From Prostheceraeus crozeri (taxonomy: Eukaryota > Platyhelminthes > Polycladida > Euryleptidae), in NCBI GenBank assembly GCA_907163375.1, contig CAJQUW010005325.1:1-64000 (forward strand): a stretch of DNA of 64,000 bases. The letters run 5' to 3'. This document shows positions 1 to 11,975 of the stretch, piece after piece. The notes under the pieces were generated by a model. The model was not told the DNA's origin, made no database searches, and worked only from the letters and a program-made list of their open reading frames with translations. Each line of letters opens with the position of its first letter. Position 1 is the first letter of the stretch. The position numbers and the translations under genes are program-made.

Positions 1-1209
1 TTTTCTCCGGGTACAGGGGTAAATCAAGCTGTTATTTTTTGCATTTTTACCCAATCATCTGAATTCTTTGAGAGTCATCAGTCTTCTTCATTATCACATT
101 TGAAGGTACTTGGACATGTAGAATACAACTTCATTTGGTCGCTTTTGAAGGAAAATATTCCAATCTTCAGATGCGAAGGTTTGAGCTGTACTCTATGCGC
201 AAATCAATCTTCAATCTCATTTTGTGCTACAAACAATTTTTTAATACATTCTCATGAAACACTTCCTGCATGAAAAAAATTCGTACTGAGAGTCTCTCAT
301 AAACATCATTACTGCTTTCTCATCTGAGCAACACGCCTTAATAATTTTGAGAGGTTAAATATTAGCCTCATCAGCGTTATCGGTGACCTGTTACTGCTGT
401 GAAACCGGCCTGCTTCAGGCGTCCTGCCTGGAGGTTGCCGAACCGGACCGGTCTGAGAGTTGCCTGCCATCGGACTGGAACGGCCCGAAAATCTCGACTG
501 GTTGTGGTTGCCAGTCCCTACTCATGCTAACATGAATGACCAGCCATCTATGAAAATCATGCGAATCATAATAAGTAAAAATCATGACAATCAGGTTATT
601 GTTAATGCATTCATGGAACTGTGTAGTATCAATTTTGACAAAGTGTCAAGCTGCAGGGATTCAATGCATTTGCCAATGAAAGCATTTGTACTCGCTTATA
701 GCATGACGTGCTTTTCATTTTTCTAACCTGTCATTTTGACTTCAGATGTCTCGTAAGAAAACAAGTTGCGATGTTATAATACTAGTTGCATGAAGTGGGC
801 AGTGATTAAAAGATAAAGTCAGAATGGTGAATCTTGAAGATAAGATCAGTACCTTTCAGATGGTATACAACATGTGGGCATTACATACACCTAATGATCT
901 AACGAACTAATTGGAAATTTCTCAATGCAACATCAATTTTGCGAATCATGCAATCATCATGCAGCAGCATCAGATAGTTCTTTTCAGCTATACTTGTGAA
1001 TTTCATTCAGCTCAGAATCAATGGTTCTTTTGATAACTATGAACTTCTCTTTCTTAGGTCAAAAGAGCAACGTCAAAGAGCCACGTCAATAGAGCAACGC
1101 GTTGAAATTTCATCGCTGCCTAGTCACCTCAGAGAAATAGCCCTCGTAATATTTTTACAAAGCAATCTCAAGTTGTCACTGAAGATTGAGGGACAAGCGT
1201 TATATAATA
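1..1209. other. Stretch without recognisable gene
   Basis: Only short open frames (88 codons at 460-726, 72 codons at 996-1214) occur here and neither resembles a family I know. A locally GC-rich patch lies at about 398-510. I see no RNA gene or complete mobile element. Confidence 0.5.
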
Positions 1210-2228
1210 CATGACATACAGTAGATCGGACGGTCCCTCTTCTGTTGGCAGCAAGACTCAATGTCACTGGGTTTGCGCGAGGGCTTTCGAGGTCCGTCGG
1301 ACATTACATCATTAAGCGCATGATTATGATGTCCGACGGACCTCGAAAACCCCCGCGCAAACCCAGACATTGAGTTTATCTACCAACAGCAGATAGTCCG
1401 GCAGTCAGAACAAGTTTCTGCAGGGAACGAGGCCGAAAGTGAGACTTTCACAGAATGATGTACACCCTATGCCAACTACGATTCTCCACGTCTGCCGAGT
1501 TCTAGTGAGTTCCTCTTCTTGTCAGACAAGATCAAGGAAAATCACATGTAAATCCAATGGGACGCAGATTGCAGTTTTTGGCTAAAATGAAATTTTGTAT
1601 GTTTTCTCTGATTAAACGAAGCGTAGCAAGCCCAGAGTCATAATGTTTTACATGGAATGTCTTCAGATTATTTCCTCTGATGTGCATGTGTTTTTATCAT
1701 GCATCTAATCGGCAATATATGTGAGAATGTGGTTGAAAGTGGATAAAGTTGCTCAAAATGTTTGTGTTTGCCGACATAAAGAGGCTCGCCAAATCTAAAT
1801 GTGTCCAGCTTTATAGACAGGGGTGCATGAAAATGAAGGGAAATGACCTGAAGACATTCATTCCATGTAAAACATTATGACTCTGGGTTTCGTTTAATCA
1901 GAGAAAACATACAAAATACATAATACAAAAATACATAAAACAAAATACATAATACAAAATACAACATACATGTTTCGTTTAATCAGAGAAAACATACAAA
2001 ATTTCATCATACCCAAAAACTGCAATCTGCGTCCTACTGGATTTACTCGTGTTTTTCTTTGATCCTGTCTGACAAGAAGAGGAGCTCACTAGAACTCGGC
2101 AGACGTGCCGTTTCGCAGTAGGCATAGGGTGTACATCATTCTGTGAAAGTCTCACTTTCAGCCTCGTTCCCTGCAGAAACTTGTTCTGACTGCCGGACGA
2201 AGAGGGGAACCTCCGATCATGTCATCTT
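1210..2228. repeat. Composite foldback (long inverted repeat) element, about 1 kb
   Basis: The two ends are inverted copies: GATCGGA followed by a CCCTCTTC block on the left matches TCCGATC preceded by GAAGAGGGG on the right, with ATGACAT/ATGTCAT just outside. The main arms are about 1390-1620 and 1982-2205. Inside them a second inverted pair (about 1612-1672 and 1850-1905) carries AGTCATAATGTTTTACATGG and its complement. A block starting GTTTCGTTTAATCAG occurs at 1889 and again at 1970, separated by a degenerate ACATAATACAAA microsatellite. No transposase is encoded, so this is a non-autonomous foldback element. No convincing target duplication was found. A diverged copy of one arm lies at 33719-34065. 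Confidence 0.75.
1242..1389. mobile_element. Hairpin MITE nested in the foldback element
   Basis: This 148 bp insert interrupts the left arm between CCCTCTTC and TCCGGCAGTCAG, which are adjacent in the right arm. Its ends are CTGTTGG and CCAACAG. Most of its length forms one long hairpin, including the inverted pair GGTCCGTCGGACAT / ATGTCCGACGGACC around a loop of roughly 24 bases. Because it is absent from the right arm it must have entered after the foldback element formed. No clear target duplication was found. Confidence 0.65.
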
Positions 2229-3268
2229 AAGTTGTGCTGTAATGATCCATTATCAAATATATCGATAAAAGCATTCAGACTTTTATATTTCCTTCATATT
2301 ATTTAACCTCAAGTGGAGTCCAAACTGAAATTATGAAAATATGACATATCCTCTGAGTTCTATTCGAGAAAATATGATGATGAAAGAAAATATGATGTTT
2401 GGTATAGCAACTGCAGGACCAAAAGGACTTCGAAATTATCACATTTTGGCACCAAACACGAATGAAAAGTGCAGCTTCAGCATCTGCATGAGGGTATTTA
2501 AGGGCATAAGGGTCCTTAAATATGAACTGATGAGCATGACTTTATCAACACGTAGGCCTACCGTTTAGTCTAAGATTTAATAGTCTACGGAATCATTTCC
2601 GCCGAAGCAAATGAAATGAAAATGACACTCAGACTGGCTACCGATACATTTGTGTAATTCCGAATGATACCTTTTTCCTGTTCACGTTGACCAGACACAC
2701 TTAGTCGAATACACGACACCTGGTCGGAATTTCAGATGTTTTCCCCTCATAACCATGTGATAAGATAAATCACATTGCTTAAATTCTAGACATGAGACAA
2801 TTTGTGAACTTGAAGAATTTCACATGAAATGTGCATAAACATGTAAAGCAATCAGTCATCATCACTGTCTTTATGAGACGATAACAAAACAATGCACAAA
2901 TAATTTTACACAGCTTATTTCAAATAAACAGGAATTTTAAAGTGAATGTGCCTGAAATGTAGATGCCGTCAGTATGCCTGTTATTGAAGCACAGTAATTC
3001 TCAGAATTTTAGGCACTTTTACAAATGCATATTACCTGCTGTATAGTACTGATCTCTATCACTTTCAGCTTTTCAGTAGCATATGATGTCACATGACATT
3101 ACATAATGCAAATTAGATTGAGTCACGGCACGGTTAAAAAATTCGAAGAATCCAGGAAACGGAAGAAAACAATGTTAAAACAACTACCCTAGTGGAAAAT
3201 CGTGTAAAAAATTAGGTCACTAAAAGTCAAGAGATCTTTCGCTGTCTTATCCGGGAGGTTCATTGTTC
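2229..3268. other. Stretch without recognisable gene
   Basis: There is one 75-codon open frame (2341-2568) with no family resemblance. A TAGGCCTA octamer lies at 2553-2560. Nothing else is identifiable. Confidence 0.5.
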
Positions 3269-3499
3269 AATTTCCCGCGATATAATAAAAAATCTCTCTC
3301 TCAGTTAAAAAAAGATTTTAAAATTTTTCAAAATTAAGGTTTTCCCCAGACGCGCTTCGCCACGGTGGACAGTCTCAAGGGGTCTACAATAAATAAAGGT
3401 ACCCTTGAGACTGTTCACCGTGGCGTCCTTTTTTGAAAAATTGTAAATGAGTCTTTCAACTGAGAGGGAGAGATACTTCTTCTTTCATCGCGGAAATTA
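3269..3499. mobile_element. Palindromic MITE
   Basis: The ends AATTTCCCGCGA and TCGCGGAAATT are inverted, followed inward by inverted CT/GA-rich blocks (CTCTCTCTCAG / CTGAGAGGGAGAG). A central inverted pair, CGCCACGGTGGACAGTCTCA and its near-complement, surrounds a loop at about 3386-3404. The whole unit can fold on itself. An 11 bp direct repeat (AAAGTCAAGAG) lies at 3223-3233 and 3499-3509 but does not abut the left end, so I do not call it a target duplication. Confidence 0.65.
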
Positions 3500-3513
3500 A
3501 AGTCAAGAGCGTG

Positions 3514-3516
<3 letters not shown>

Positions 3517-3547
<31 letters not shown>
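3517..3547. repeat. (AT)n microsatellite
   Basis: About 15 uninterrupted AT dinucleotides. It abuts the 3' end of the reverse-strand retroelement remnant at 3560-4260, the arrangement seen several times at 26-30 kb. Confidence 0.95.
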
Positions 3548-3548
<1 letters not shown>

Positions 3549-3559
3549 ATACTTAAAAC

Positions 3560-4260
3560 TTAGAGTTCCTATCCATAGGAGGTGCAGAGTATAATATGTA
3601 ATACATACAAGGGCTTGTCGACCCAACTTTTAGATGGACGGGAAATAAATCAAAACTCATAATCAATTTTTATTTATGTCTGTAAACTAAAGATGAGGGC
3701 TAGGCAAGAAGCATAACGAGAGGCTAACCAAAATAATGAATGATAAAAATCAAGAAACATAAGAAACCAAAATATGATAGCTATGCACGGAGTCATCAAG
3801 GTTTCGGCCCCTAACCTCCAACCTGTACCACATGTCGGAGCCAGACCAACCACATCGAATGAACGATAAGGAAGGTCTCTCCAAACCTGGGGAAGCACAA
3901 CTAATACTTGAATTTCAATTAAATTTGGATACATGAGAACAAAAGGATGCTTTTAACATGGATAATAGCGGTTAGTTTAACGTTCCTATGATGGAAGGTA
4001 TTTGGCGAGGTGAAAAACAACCAAGCTTATAAATGAGGAACCCATTTCTCGAGAAGGACTTTTAGCAAGAATTCATTAGTGGATTAACCTTGCAACCTCG
4101 TTCCTTAAAGATATTGAAAATGTCTTTAGCTCTTGATATAAAGGCGGAAGTATCTGAAGAAATTTTAGCGAATCTGATGAGTTGGGCAGCATAGATGTTT
4201 AAGTCAGTGTTAATAGGCATATTACTTTCGGGGAAAGTATATAGCACCACTGGGAAGTTG
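3560..4260 (-). pseudogene. Retroelement C-terminal remnant (reverse strand)
   Basis: Reverse-strand frames at 4062-4250 and 3674-3934 read as two pieces of one degraded protein. The upstream piece has the pattern Q-L-I-R-F-A-K-I-S-S followed by a helical F-I-S-R segment. I recognise this from reverse-transcriptase-bearing elements common in marine invertebrates, just after the polymerase core. The downstream piece contains APTCGTGWRLG, then a strongly hydrophobic segment and ASRYASCLA, which looks like the same class of C-terminus. Stops and a frameshift separate them. The element class (Penelope-like, DIRS-like or other) is not resolved. Its 3' side runs towards the (AT)n tract at 3517. Confidence 0.5.
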
Positions 4261-7200
4261 AACTTATCAACTTTATGGTAGACCTTCGTGGTGTAAAGGC
4301 ACTAACTTGGATATTGATCTAAACGTCCAAATAATCCACGCATTTGTCATTAAGTTTCAATGTAGATATTGAAAATGTCAATGTCAGTGCTTGATGTGGC
4401 AATCCATATATATGGCGTCATAATATTTGAGAAATGTCAAAATCAAAATTACAAAGCTTGCTAAAGACCATGTGGAAACGAATGAATGACGATGAAGCTT
4501 TAGCGTCACTACTCCCTATACTGGTGGCTTGGCCTGTGCTGACGTCATCATCATCAGACTTTTCTCGATGGTCGTAGTATCAGCCATTCTTGGCGAAGTT
4601 CATAAAAACTTCCTTTGATGATTGTGTGGGATGTGATACATCCACTGCACAATCTTCTGCCTCCGATTTTACCAAGAAATTGCAAATTTCAACTTCCTTT
4701 GTGTGTGTACAGTTGCAGAACTACTTTTGTCTTGACTTTGCACTGGTGCCTCTATTACTGCGACTTTTTTAGTTTGATAAGCGTCATTTATTCACAAATA
4801 TGAGAGAAGAATATTCAAGTACTGCATCCTAGACCCGAAATATCAAAGAAGTGTCACATTTTAATTAATTTAATTTCAAAAATGAAATATCTTCCTTTTC
4901 ATTTTAATAAAAATGAGGATGAAAGTAATGTGGTAAGGTTATAGCCAATAGTTATGATTAAGATGGCAACAAGAGTTATTGTAGAACAAATATTGTTGAG
5001 CAAGTTTTAAATTGCCTTGTAAATAAAACTTGCATTTGATTCGATTCTGTGCAAATTAAGGTTGTTGTTTCACGTTTTTCTTTGTGTGTCTACAAAAGCT
5101 TTGTCAAAGAAAGAGGTCTTAATCAATCAAATGAATGATTTAAAATTTGTAATTAGCAAGTTAGTGAAATTTCGACGGGCATCCATTAAACATCACTTTA
5201 AACACACTGCTGGCAAATCGCTCAAGTTAGTGTGCCTGCAATAATTAATGAATGCTGCTTTTTGCAAACACAATATAAATAGAACAATCAACTGAGGATG
5301 TAACTCAATATTTAATTATTCTATTTACATGAATAACTTGATTCATGAAGTGGCAATCTCCTTGAATTGACATGTAGACACAATCGAATTATTTTGATAG
5401 ATGATAATTGCTTTCTATTTATGTCATGAATTATTTTAGACACAATTAACCTAACTTGAAAAAATACCTGATAATATGTGAATTTAAATGTAAATAATTA
5501 AAAAAACAAAATTCATGCTAAAAAATAAACAAATTAAAAAACAAATTACAAATAAATAAAAATTAAATTTTGATAATTTTAACTTGAATACATTTTTTTT
5601 GATTTTGATCTAACAATAGTGAAATGAAAAAAATAATGTGTGAAATCAGATTCATTTGCAAGTATACCATGCTCTTAATAGCTCCATTCACGTGATACAT
5701 GTAATCATAGATATCCGAAATTTTCATTGTTAAAGTTACAGTAGTAGGACTAAACTGGACAGCAGCTGCTAGTTGATAGTAATTTCAGTAGCTTGGTCAG
5801 GCACCGATGTATAACAACATCGCTAGATCTTGAGATAAATTTGAAAAGCATGAATGGTTGTAGATCCTTAACTTAAGATGAAGCATTGTAGGTTAATTTA
5901 TCAAAATTAACCTTGTAATTTTAATGATCGAGAATCTTTACAAAGTGTAGTGAGTGACAAGATGCTGTCACCTAACTAATGTCAACCACTGGAAGTAGCT
6001 ATCGTTTAAGCACCATTGTCGTGACAACGCATCAGACGTGCTATTGCTCTATGCATGTTTCTTATAGTCCTTTAATATTATAGAGCATCGGATTTCTGTG
6101 CATGTAGCCAACAAAACACTACTTATAAAACTTCTGATATTGTCTCTAATCTAATCAGGTACCATACATACATATGATGTAATCTGCAATTTTCTTCACG
6201 GTGATGCAGTCTTCAGGGCGGGAAAATGACGATAATCTTGTGCTAAAAAATTCGATGAGTGACTATTAAAAAATTATTATTGAAAACGTCAAAGAAGTCA
6301 TAGAAGAAAATCATTTCGCTCTTCATTGTGTCACCCGGAAACTCAAGACAATTTCGCTTTCACAAATGTAACTCGAACGAATCTTTACCAGGATATGTCA
6401 TTGAAAACTAATGTAAAAGAATGTCAAAATGAATGCCACACCCTTGTAAAACAAGGATGCATCATTTATTGAATGAAACATTTTATGATTCTTTTTATAG
6501 AATTCATGGAAAGCATCCGGTCAGAAAATGCACGCCACCAATTTTAATTCTTATTCTTTTGAATTTCGCGATGATTTAATGTGAGATGAATGAGCTTTAT
6601 TTCCTGTCAACGTCTTATGAGTCATCGCCAATTCTTCAAGACCAACAAAAGAAGTATTCAGAGTTTTATTTCCTGAAAATTACATATTGCGACAGTAGTT
6701 TGACTCCAATAATACCTTCTCATTCAACGAAGGGATGCAATTTGCTTTCAACAGGATTGAATATAATAATACAAAATCATAAACCGTTAATCAAATCAGT
6801 TAACATACAAATTAAGTCTATTATAAGAGCTTGCAAACAAGCATGGTATTCAAAGATTATGTCATCATTTTTTCTATCAACCCACCCACCTCAGTTTCAC
6901 GCATCGGCGAACACTACTATGCTATTCTCTGAAATCAAATAGAATTTACCTTTTGAGAAGTCATAAAATGAATGAACCAATATCGAAATAGAGAGCGTGA
7001 GAAAATGCATACCTTGTTTTGCATTAATGGATTTAAACAAATGAAAAATTTACTTTTACATTATCCACCGTATATTATAAATTAAGACAGCGCTTTTCCC
7101 ACACTTTTGTTTCCATTGTAAGTAATAAATCGTTACGATTACAGAAAAATGTTTGCCACATGACTTGAGCTCAAATTGACAATGCACAAAATGAAATAGC

Positions 7201-8828
7201 CTATCATGAAAAACATACAATTATTCATTAAAAAGAGAAGCCGAATTCAAAAGAATACTTTATTGAGTGTTCTTAATTATTTGTGGGAACTAAAAGTTTC
7301 AGAAGATAGAGATTCTTAATTACAACGTGATGCTACTATAGGGAGGGTCAATAGAAATGAGATGATACGATGGCAACGAAGAAAAATATGTTTAACCGTC
7401 GAATCTTTGATACAAATAAAATGCAAACAATTTTCTCAAGAGATTCTCATGCTTCACCTATCCATTATACTACAATGAAGTCCGGAACAAAAGGGGGCAT
7501 TTCTTATCATTTGAAATATGAATGTGAATAATGAATGGATTTGATGGCTATCTATCCTTTAAAGTGAAATTTATATTTTTAGACATAAAGAGTGTTAAGT
7601 CTAAATGTACGAAGAAACTCACATATTAGATCTTGCAAATTATATTTGAATATTATTTCTGTTGGTCAGCTTGACTAAGAAGGTGTGATATGACTAAAAC
7701 TTCTTCCATTCAAAGATGGAGGTCGCTCGGTTTGGTGAATGATGCATTTCAACCCATATTTGCAATCATCGATAGAAAACTAAAAGTGTGCACCTATGGA
7801 ATGGAAAGACTTCCATCTATGAACTTGCTGCATCTTTTTTAAATTTGATATGAATAATCATTATAACAGTGAAAAAAGAAAAGCATGCCAATGTTTTGAA
7901 ACAGAAAATGTAATGGTCTCATTTTTCGCGATCTTTACTCTAACAGTTTACATCGTCTTCCTCAATTAGCAAGTTTATTAAATAAACCGATTACCTTCAA
8001 GGCTATTTTGCTGTGTGAAAAGGATCACCTCCGATGTCGATGACACTTTTCTGAAGGAAGTAAGCCCCATGGTCGCACCATGTTAATTATGTTTGTCGGC
8101 ATAATAGTAACATAATACTATCAAATCTTGATAGTAGTCTAGACCTCAGTAGCAATCAATGGACATGAGTTCACTTTAAAATCTACTCTCGCTGTGAGTT
8201 TCGGGCGTCTATCAAGTTCAATATTATCAGGTGCATCAGGTACTAGGATAAATCATAAAAACATGAGGGCTGTATGAGAGCTGTGCGCGGTGCACCGAGT
8301 ATTTCTACTTGCACAAGTTCTTTGGCCGGTGCATCGAAAGAGGGAATTTCGATCAATTTGAGATTTTGCTGTCTTATTTTCATTACGATTAATTTATTTT
8401 ATCTTATTTCTTCGTCACAACAAATGTGGTGAGAAAAAATCTTTAAGCATAGAATAATTGAAGAGTACTTTTCAGCACAATGCGGCGGGCAACTTGCTAA
8501 TTCCGAGCATCAAATTCCATGATATTCACGACTATATCACAATATGGCCGATGTATTTCCTGATGTTGAGAAAATTGAGACTCACAGTTGATATCTCTTT
8601 GACAATCCAATGTGCAAGTTGCCAGTCACTAAATGTCGTTTAGCTACCAAAGTTCATTCTACTCCAACACATAGTCCCCAGCTTGCTGTCTGTTGATGAA
8701 GTTCAAAGAACTGAGACAACATCTCTTTTCCTGGTGGCTGGTTGGGATGTGAATAATCTTAATCATATTCCATGAGTGAGAGTGAACGGGCCACATCACA
8801 AACCGAACCGCTCATGGGCTGAATATTT
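4261..8828. other. Long stretch without recognisable gene
   Basis: AT-rich DNA with only short open frames, the longest 118 codons at 6586-6942. None carries a motif I recognise and none has a supported splice structure. There are A/T-rich low-complexity patches around 5500-5640. No RNA gene or complete mobile element was identified. Confidence 0.5.
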
Positions 8829-9310
8829 TTGAATCTAGTTGAGTTTTGTGTGACAGCTAGTGTGCAGCCTGAAGCGTCCATGCAAGTATCGCAAAATAAC
8901 TCTGTTTTAAATATACTTATCTACCTGACCTGGCTTGAGAAAACTCCCTACCTTACTGATGAGCTCAAAGATGTCGCCTCACAGCCAAGTCGACAGCGTC
9001 TTCGTTCTGCCGAACACAACAAGTTACTTGTTCCATCCTACAAGCATCCAACACTCGGCGGTCGATCTTTCCCGGTTTATGCGACGAAACTCTGGAACAC
9101 TCTACCTGACCACTTGACTGAAGTGCAGTTTCTTTCTGTTTTTAAAAGACTTTTAAAGTCTCATTTACTCAAATGACTCTTTATCGTGCATACTGTACCA
9201 ATATGTTATTGATATTTTGTATTTTTGTACCATTGTTCTGAGGATTTGAAATCATTCTGATGAAACTTCTCTTGAAATATAATCGTGATTGATCGTGATT
9301 GATTATCTAA
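8829..9310 (+). pseudogene. LINE 3' end (ORF2 C-terminus plus tail)
   Basis: The frame to 9176 ends with a stretch typical of the C-terminus of CR1/L2-like LINE ORF2 proteins: RLRSAEHNKLLVP, then GGRSFPVYATKLWNTLPDHL, then a final FKRLLKSHLLK. It is followed by an AT-rich tail ending in repeated TGATTGATCGTGATTGATT, the sort of short tandem 3' end such LINEs carry. The polymerase and endonuclease domains are absent, so this is a 5'-truncated insertion. Upstream of about 8928 the frame no longer looks like LINE. Confidence 0.75.
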
Positions 9311-9517
9311 CAGACTACAGCGGCCAAAGTGACTCAAAGAATTTTAGCGCAGCCGAGGTGATATCTTTCTTTCTACAGCCAGGCCGCGCTGTTAGTTGTG
9401 TGGCTCAGTCTGGCTTGATTTTGAAAATCTTTAGGTCCTGGTCTTGAACAGGATAGTTTCATTTCTCTTTTTGATCAAATGTCCTTAGAATTCTTAGCTA
9501 TCAATAATTTCTTTTAA

Positions 9518-10481
9518 TCAAGACTGTCCAATTGAGCTATATTCTGCGCTGAGAAAAAGTGGGACTATAAAAAAAAGTGGGCAGAGTCTGTATTTCATGT
9601 GTATTTGTACCAACGATCCTGTCGTTTCACTGACGGGATCCACTGCAACGGATAACATTGGATCAATGCTTGCGCTTGCTTGATTTGAGTCACCTGTTCG
9701 CATGCGTGCGCACAGGTGCAAAACTTCGCAAAAACTTGACGAAATGTATGTAGTGGTTTTCCTGAAGGAATTAGAACATGTCTGCGGAGTAATTGCCTCT
9801 AGATTTTGCTCAGCCAGTTGAACCAGGGCTGTATGGCGTTGCTGCAGAGTCTGACTGTTCATTTGCTCTCTCACCTGGGCCATTTATCGTTTAAATCCAG
9901 CTTTCCATACAGAAAAACAATTTTCAGCTATATTCAAGAACGGACTATACGCTGGAAGGAATCGACACCCGTGGGAGTGGTGTAATTGAGCTTCCGTGTG
10001 GCGACGATGACACGGGGGATTATCAAACAGGAATATATAAGAATCCCCTCCAGTTGCATCGGATGCCCTTCCTAGCCATTCGTGAAACGTTCAGCATCTG
10101 TTCCTCTTTCGAATTCATGGTGAATGACTCCACGTCTGGCAGAAACGACAAAAATTAACGTAAAATTATGGCTTCGATTTGATCCAACAACTCGCACGGC
10201 TCTTTCTCCTCTTCTGGCGCGAGCGTTCGTTCGACTTACATGCAGTTTGAAACCAGACTTGTCAATGAAAATAAGCTCCGGGGGATTTTCACCGTTGATT
10301 AAGAGTTGACTAAGTTGACTAAGAGCCAGTTGCCATAATCCTTTCTCGCCCGCATAATATCATGGCGGTTTCGGTCTTGAGGGCCACTCTCCATTTTCTT
10401 TAGCGCCATCAAACTGTTCTTCAGAGCTTTGCATATTGTACTGTTGGACACCTGCGGCTTATGTGGCATCTCAACTCGCAA
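9518..10481 (-). pseudogene. IS630/Tc1-mariner-like transposase, broken
   Basis: Reverse-strand translation gives an ordered set of transposase blocks across several frames. First comes an N-terminal helix region (VSNSTICKALKNSLMALKK, about 10440-10380). Next is FIDKSGF with an RTNARARRGE stretch (about 10280-10200), the first catalytic aspartate. Then FLFDNPPCHR (about 10030), the second aspartate. Last is FLPAYSPFLNIAENCFSVWK (about 9960-9905), with the glutamate of IAEN. A TAA stop follows FKR just before the frame that starts at 9883. At least one frameshift and two stops break it, so it is inactive. Terminal inverted repeats were not found. Sequence up to about 10790 may belong to the same element. 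Confidence 0.75.
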
Positions 10482-11129
10482 ACAGCTTCTCAGTTGGTCA
10501 AGTGTATATTCGGGATGCTATGTATATATGCTCACGCATCTCTTCACACATCTTCACGTGACGCCGCCCTCCACGCTGACGTCCAACAACACCATGCTGT
10601 TGAAATCGACGAATTTTGCTCCAGGAGGTTCCACGTTTCACACCTAACAAACGGGCACCTCAACGTAGTCTTCGCCAGTGTCATGAACTTGAATGATTCA
10701 CATCTTATCCACTTCGGAAATTCGCGATCGAGACATGCTGACTGCAGACTAACCGCAATTAAACACCCTTTTACACATTGATTCTTGATCTGTAAATGCC
10801 GTTCAAGCGTTTCAAAATCGACTGTTGAGTTTCTCTATGTCAATGGAATATCATAGTGAAGCATTCCAATTTCAGTGACGCAGACAGAAATCAAGTGCCG
10901 CTGTTGATTAACATAATTCTACTATTGGGCGGCAAAACCTGTACACGGTGGAAGTTGCGAAAGGACGAAATACTAAGGCCTCAGCCACACTGAAGGCAAA
11001 GCAAACACGAGCGTCCCGAGCGTCTCGAGCAAACGTATGCCCGTAAGCTATTAATCGCTCTGGTTTGCTTTGCTCGCAGTGTGGCAGTCTACAACTGCTG
11101 TAATGGTGTCTATGTAATGGTAATGGTAA

Positions 11130-11330
11130 TGAAGTCTATTCCTCATCCGATCCCTAAAGAAACTTTGGCTTCCAATAAAAGAACTCATCAGCGTCTACAA
11201 GCATCATGTCTTACCAATTTTGGAATATTGCAATCCACTATTCATCGGCTTGAATAGTAAGAATGCCTTCAAGTTGGAAAAAATTCAGAAGTGATTTCAT
11301 CATGTCATTTGCGGTTAGCATTGCCAATGT
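11130..11330 (+). pseudogene. LINE fragment (post-RT region)
   Basis: A forward frame reads LPIKELISVYKHHVLPILEY and then C-N-P-L-F-I-G-L with a following K-L-E-K-I-Q-K. This is the characteristic region just C-terminal to the polymerase in CR1/Jockey-type LINEs (compare VYESFVRSVFEYCCPLFIGL at about 58000). A stop interrupts it after IQK. Only about 60 codons survive. Confidence 0.7.
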
Positions 11331-11353
11331 AATAATAATAATAATAATAATAA
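11331..11353. repeat. (TAA)n microsatellite, LINE-type tail in reverse
   Basis: About seven TAA repeats followed by AAATCTTTATTTTAAG. Read on the reverse strand this is an AATAAAGATTT-like end followed by (TTA)n, the usual 3' tail of a LINE. A reverse-strand insertion therefore probably ends here. Its coding part is not recognisable. Confidence 0.6.
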
Positions 11354-11809
11354 AATCTTTATTTTAAGAGGATGACACTGGTAGCAATAGCTAATTTACA
11401 ATGGTCCTCTAGCATACAGAAAAACATGATTAGGTAGATAAAAGAGAATGAACATCAATTAGAAGTTTTTGAAGAAATCACATATATAGTTTCGCTTAAA
11501 TTTCAAAACACTGTCAGCCTGAGGAGTTTCCTTTACTGTCCTCAAGAAGAGAAGTCCAATCACTTCGACTGCTCTTGGCTATGTCTGACGTCAGTCATGT
11601 GCTTCACACTTTGCTTCCTCCTGTTCTTCAATACTCAAGACAATACACAATGCCTTTATGTAAAACTCAAAGACGCTACAATTCCTATATTCCCTATTGT
11701 ACTTCGTTATTCAATCGTACTTACGCATGACTTCTATGTACATGTACGTTCACTTTTGGAAATTAACTCACCTACCGCTCAACATTCATTAGCTTCCTAA
11801 ATATTTCAG

Positions 11810-11900
11810 TGCATGTTCACTTGACTTTTATTATTTCGTGTCTTTTTATGTATTGTTTGATTTCTATTCTACCAATAAACGTGTATTATTATTATTATAA
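11810..11900 (+). repeat. LINE-type 3' tail with (ATT)n
   Basis: ACCAATAAACGTGT is followed by (ATT)4-5 at about 11884-11898. This matches the poly-signal plus trinucleotide ending seen on the LINE at 35011-38020. No coding region of the parent is preserved immediately upstream. Confidence 0.5.
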
Positions 11901-11975
11901 TGGTGACTTTATATTTGCTGCAAAACGCTTTGCTCGGAAACGCTTGGAAAAGCTCGCAGTGTGGCTGAGGCCTAA

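Larger units (their letters stand above)
10974..11975. mobile_element. Terminal-inverted-repeat element with nested LINE debris
   Basis: The left end AGGCCTCAGCCACACTG is matched by CAGTGTGGCTGAGGCCT on the right, a 17 bp inverted repeat. Next to both lie GC-rich subterminal blocks with several copies of GCTTTGCTCG-like sequence (TTTGCTTTGCTCGCAGTG near 11080, GCTTTGCTCGG near 11930). No transposase is encoded. The middle is filled with LINE fragments and (TAA)n/(ATT)n tails. The ends suggest a hAT-like non-autonomous element, but the flanking 8-mers do not match, so class is uncertain. Confidence 0.6.

Noticed and set aside
3223-3509. 11 bp direct repeat AAAGTCAAGAG as the target duplication of the palindromic element
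   Set aside because: The left copy lies about 35 bp outside the inverted repeat end, so it does not abut the element.
6586-6942. 118-codon open frame as a gene
   Set aside because: AT-rich composition, no motif and no splice or promoter support; the length is compatible with chance in 64 kb.
9258-9280. CTGATGA and GAAA in the LINE tail as a hammerhead
   Set aside because: Stem II would have only two pairs and there is no cleavage triplet or stem I.
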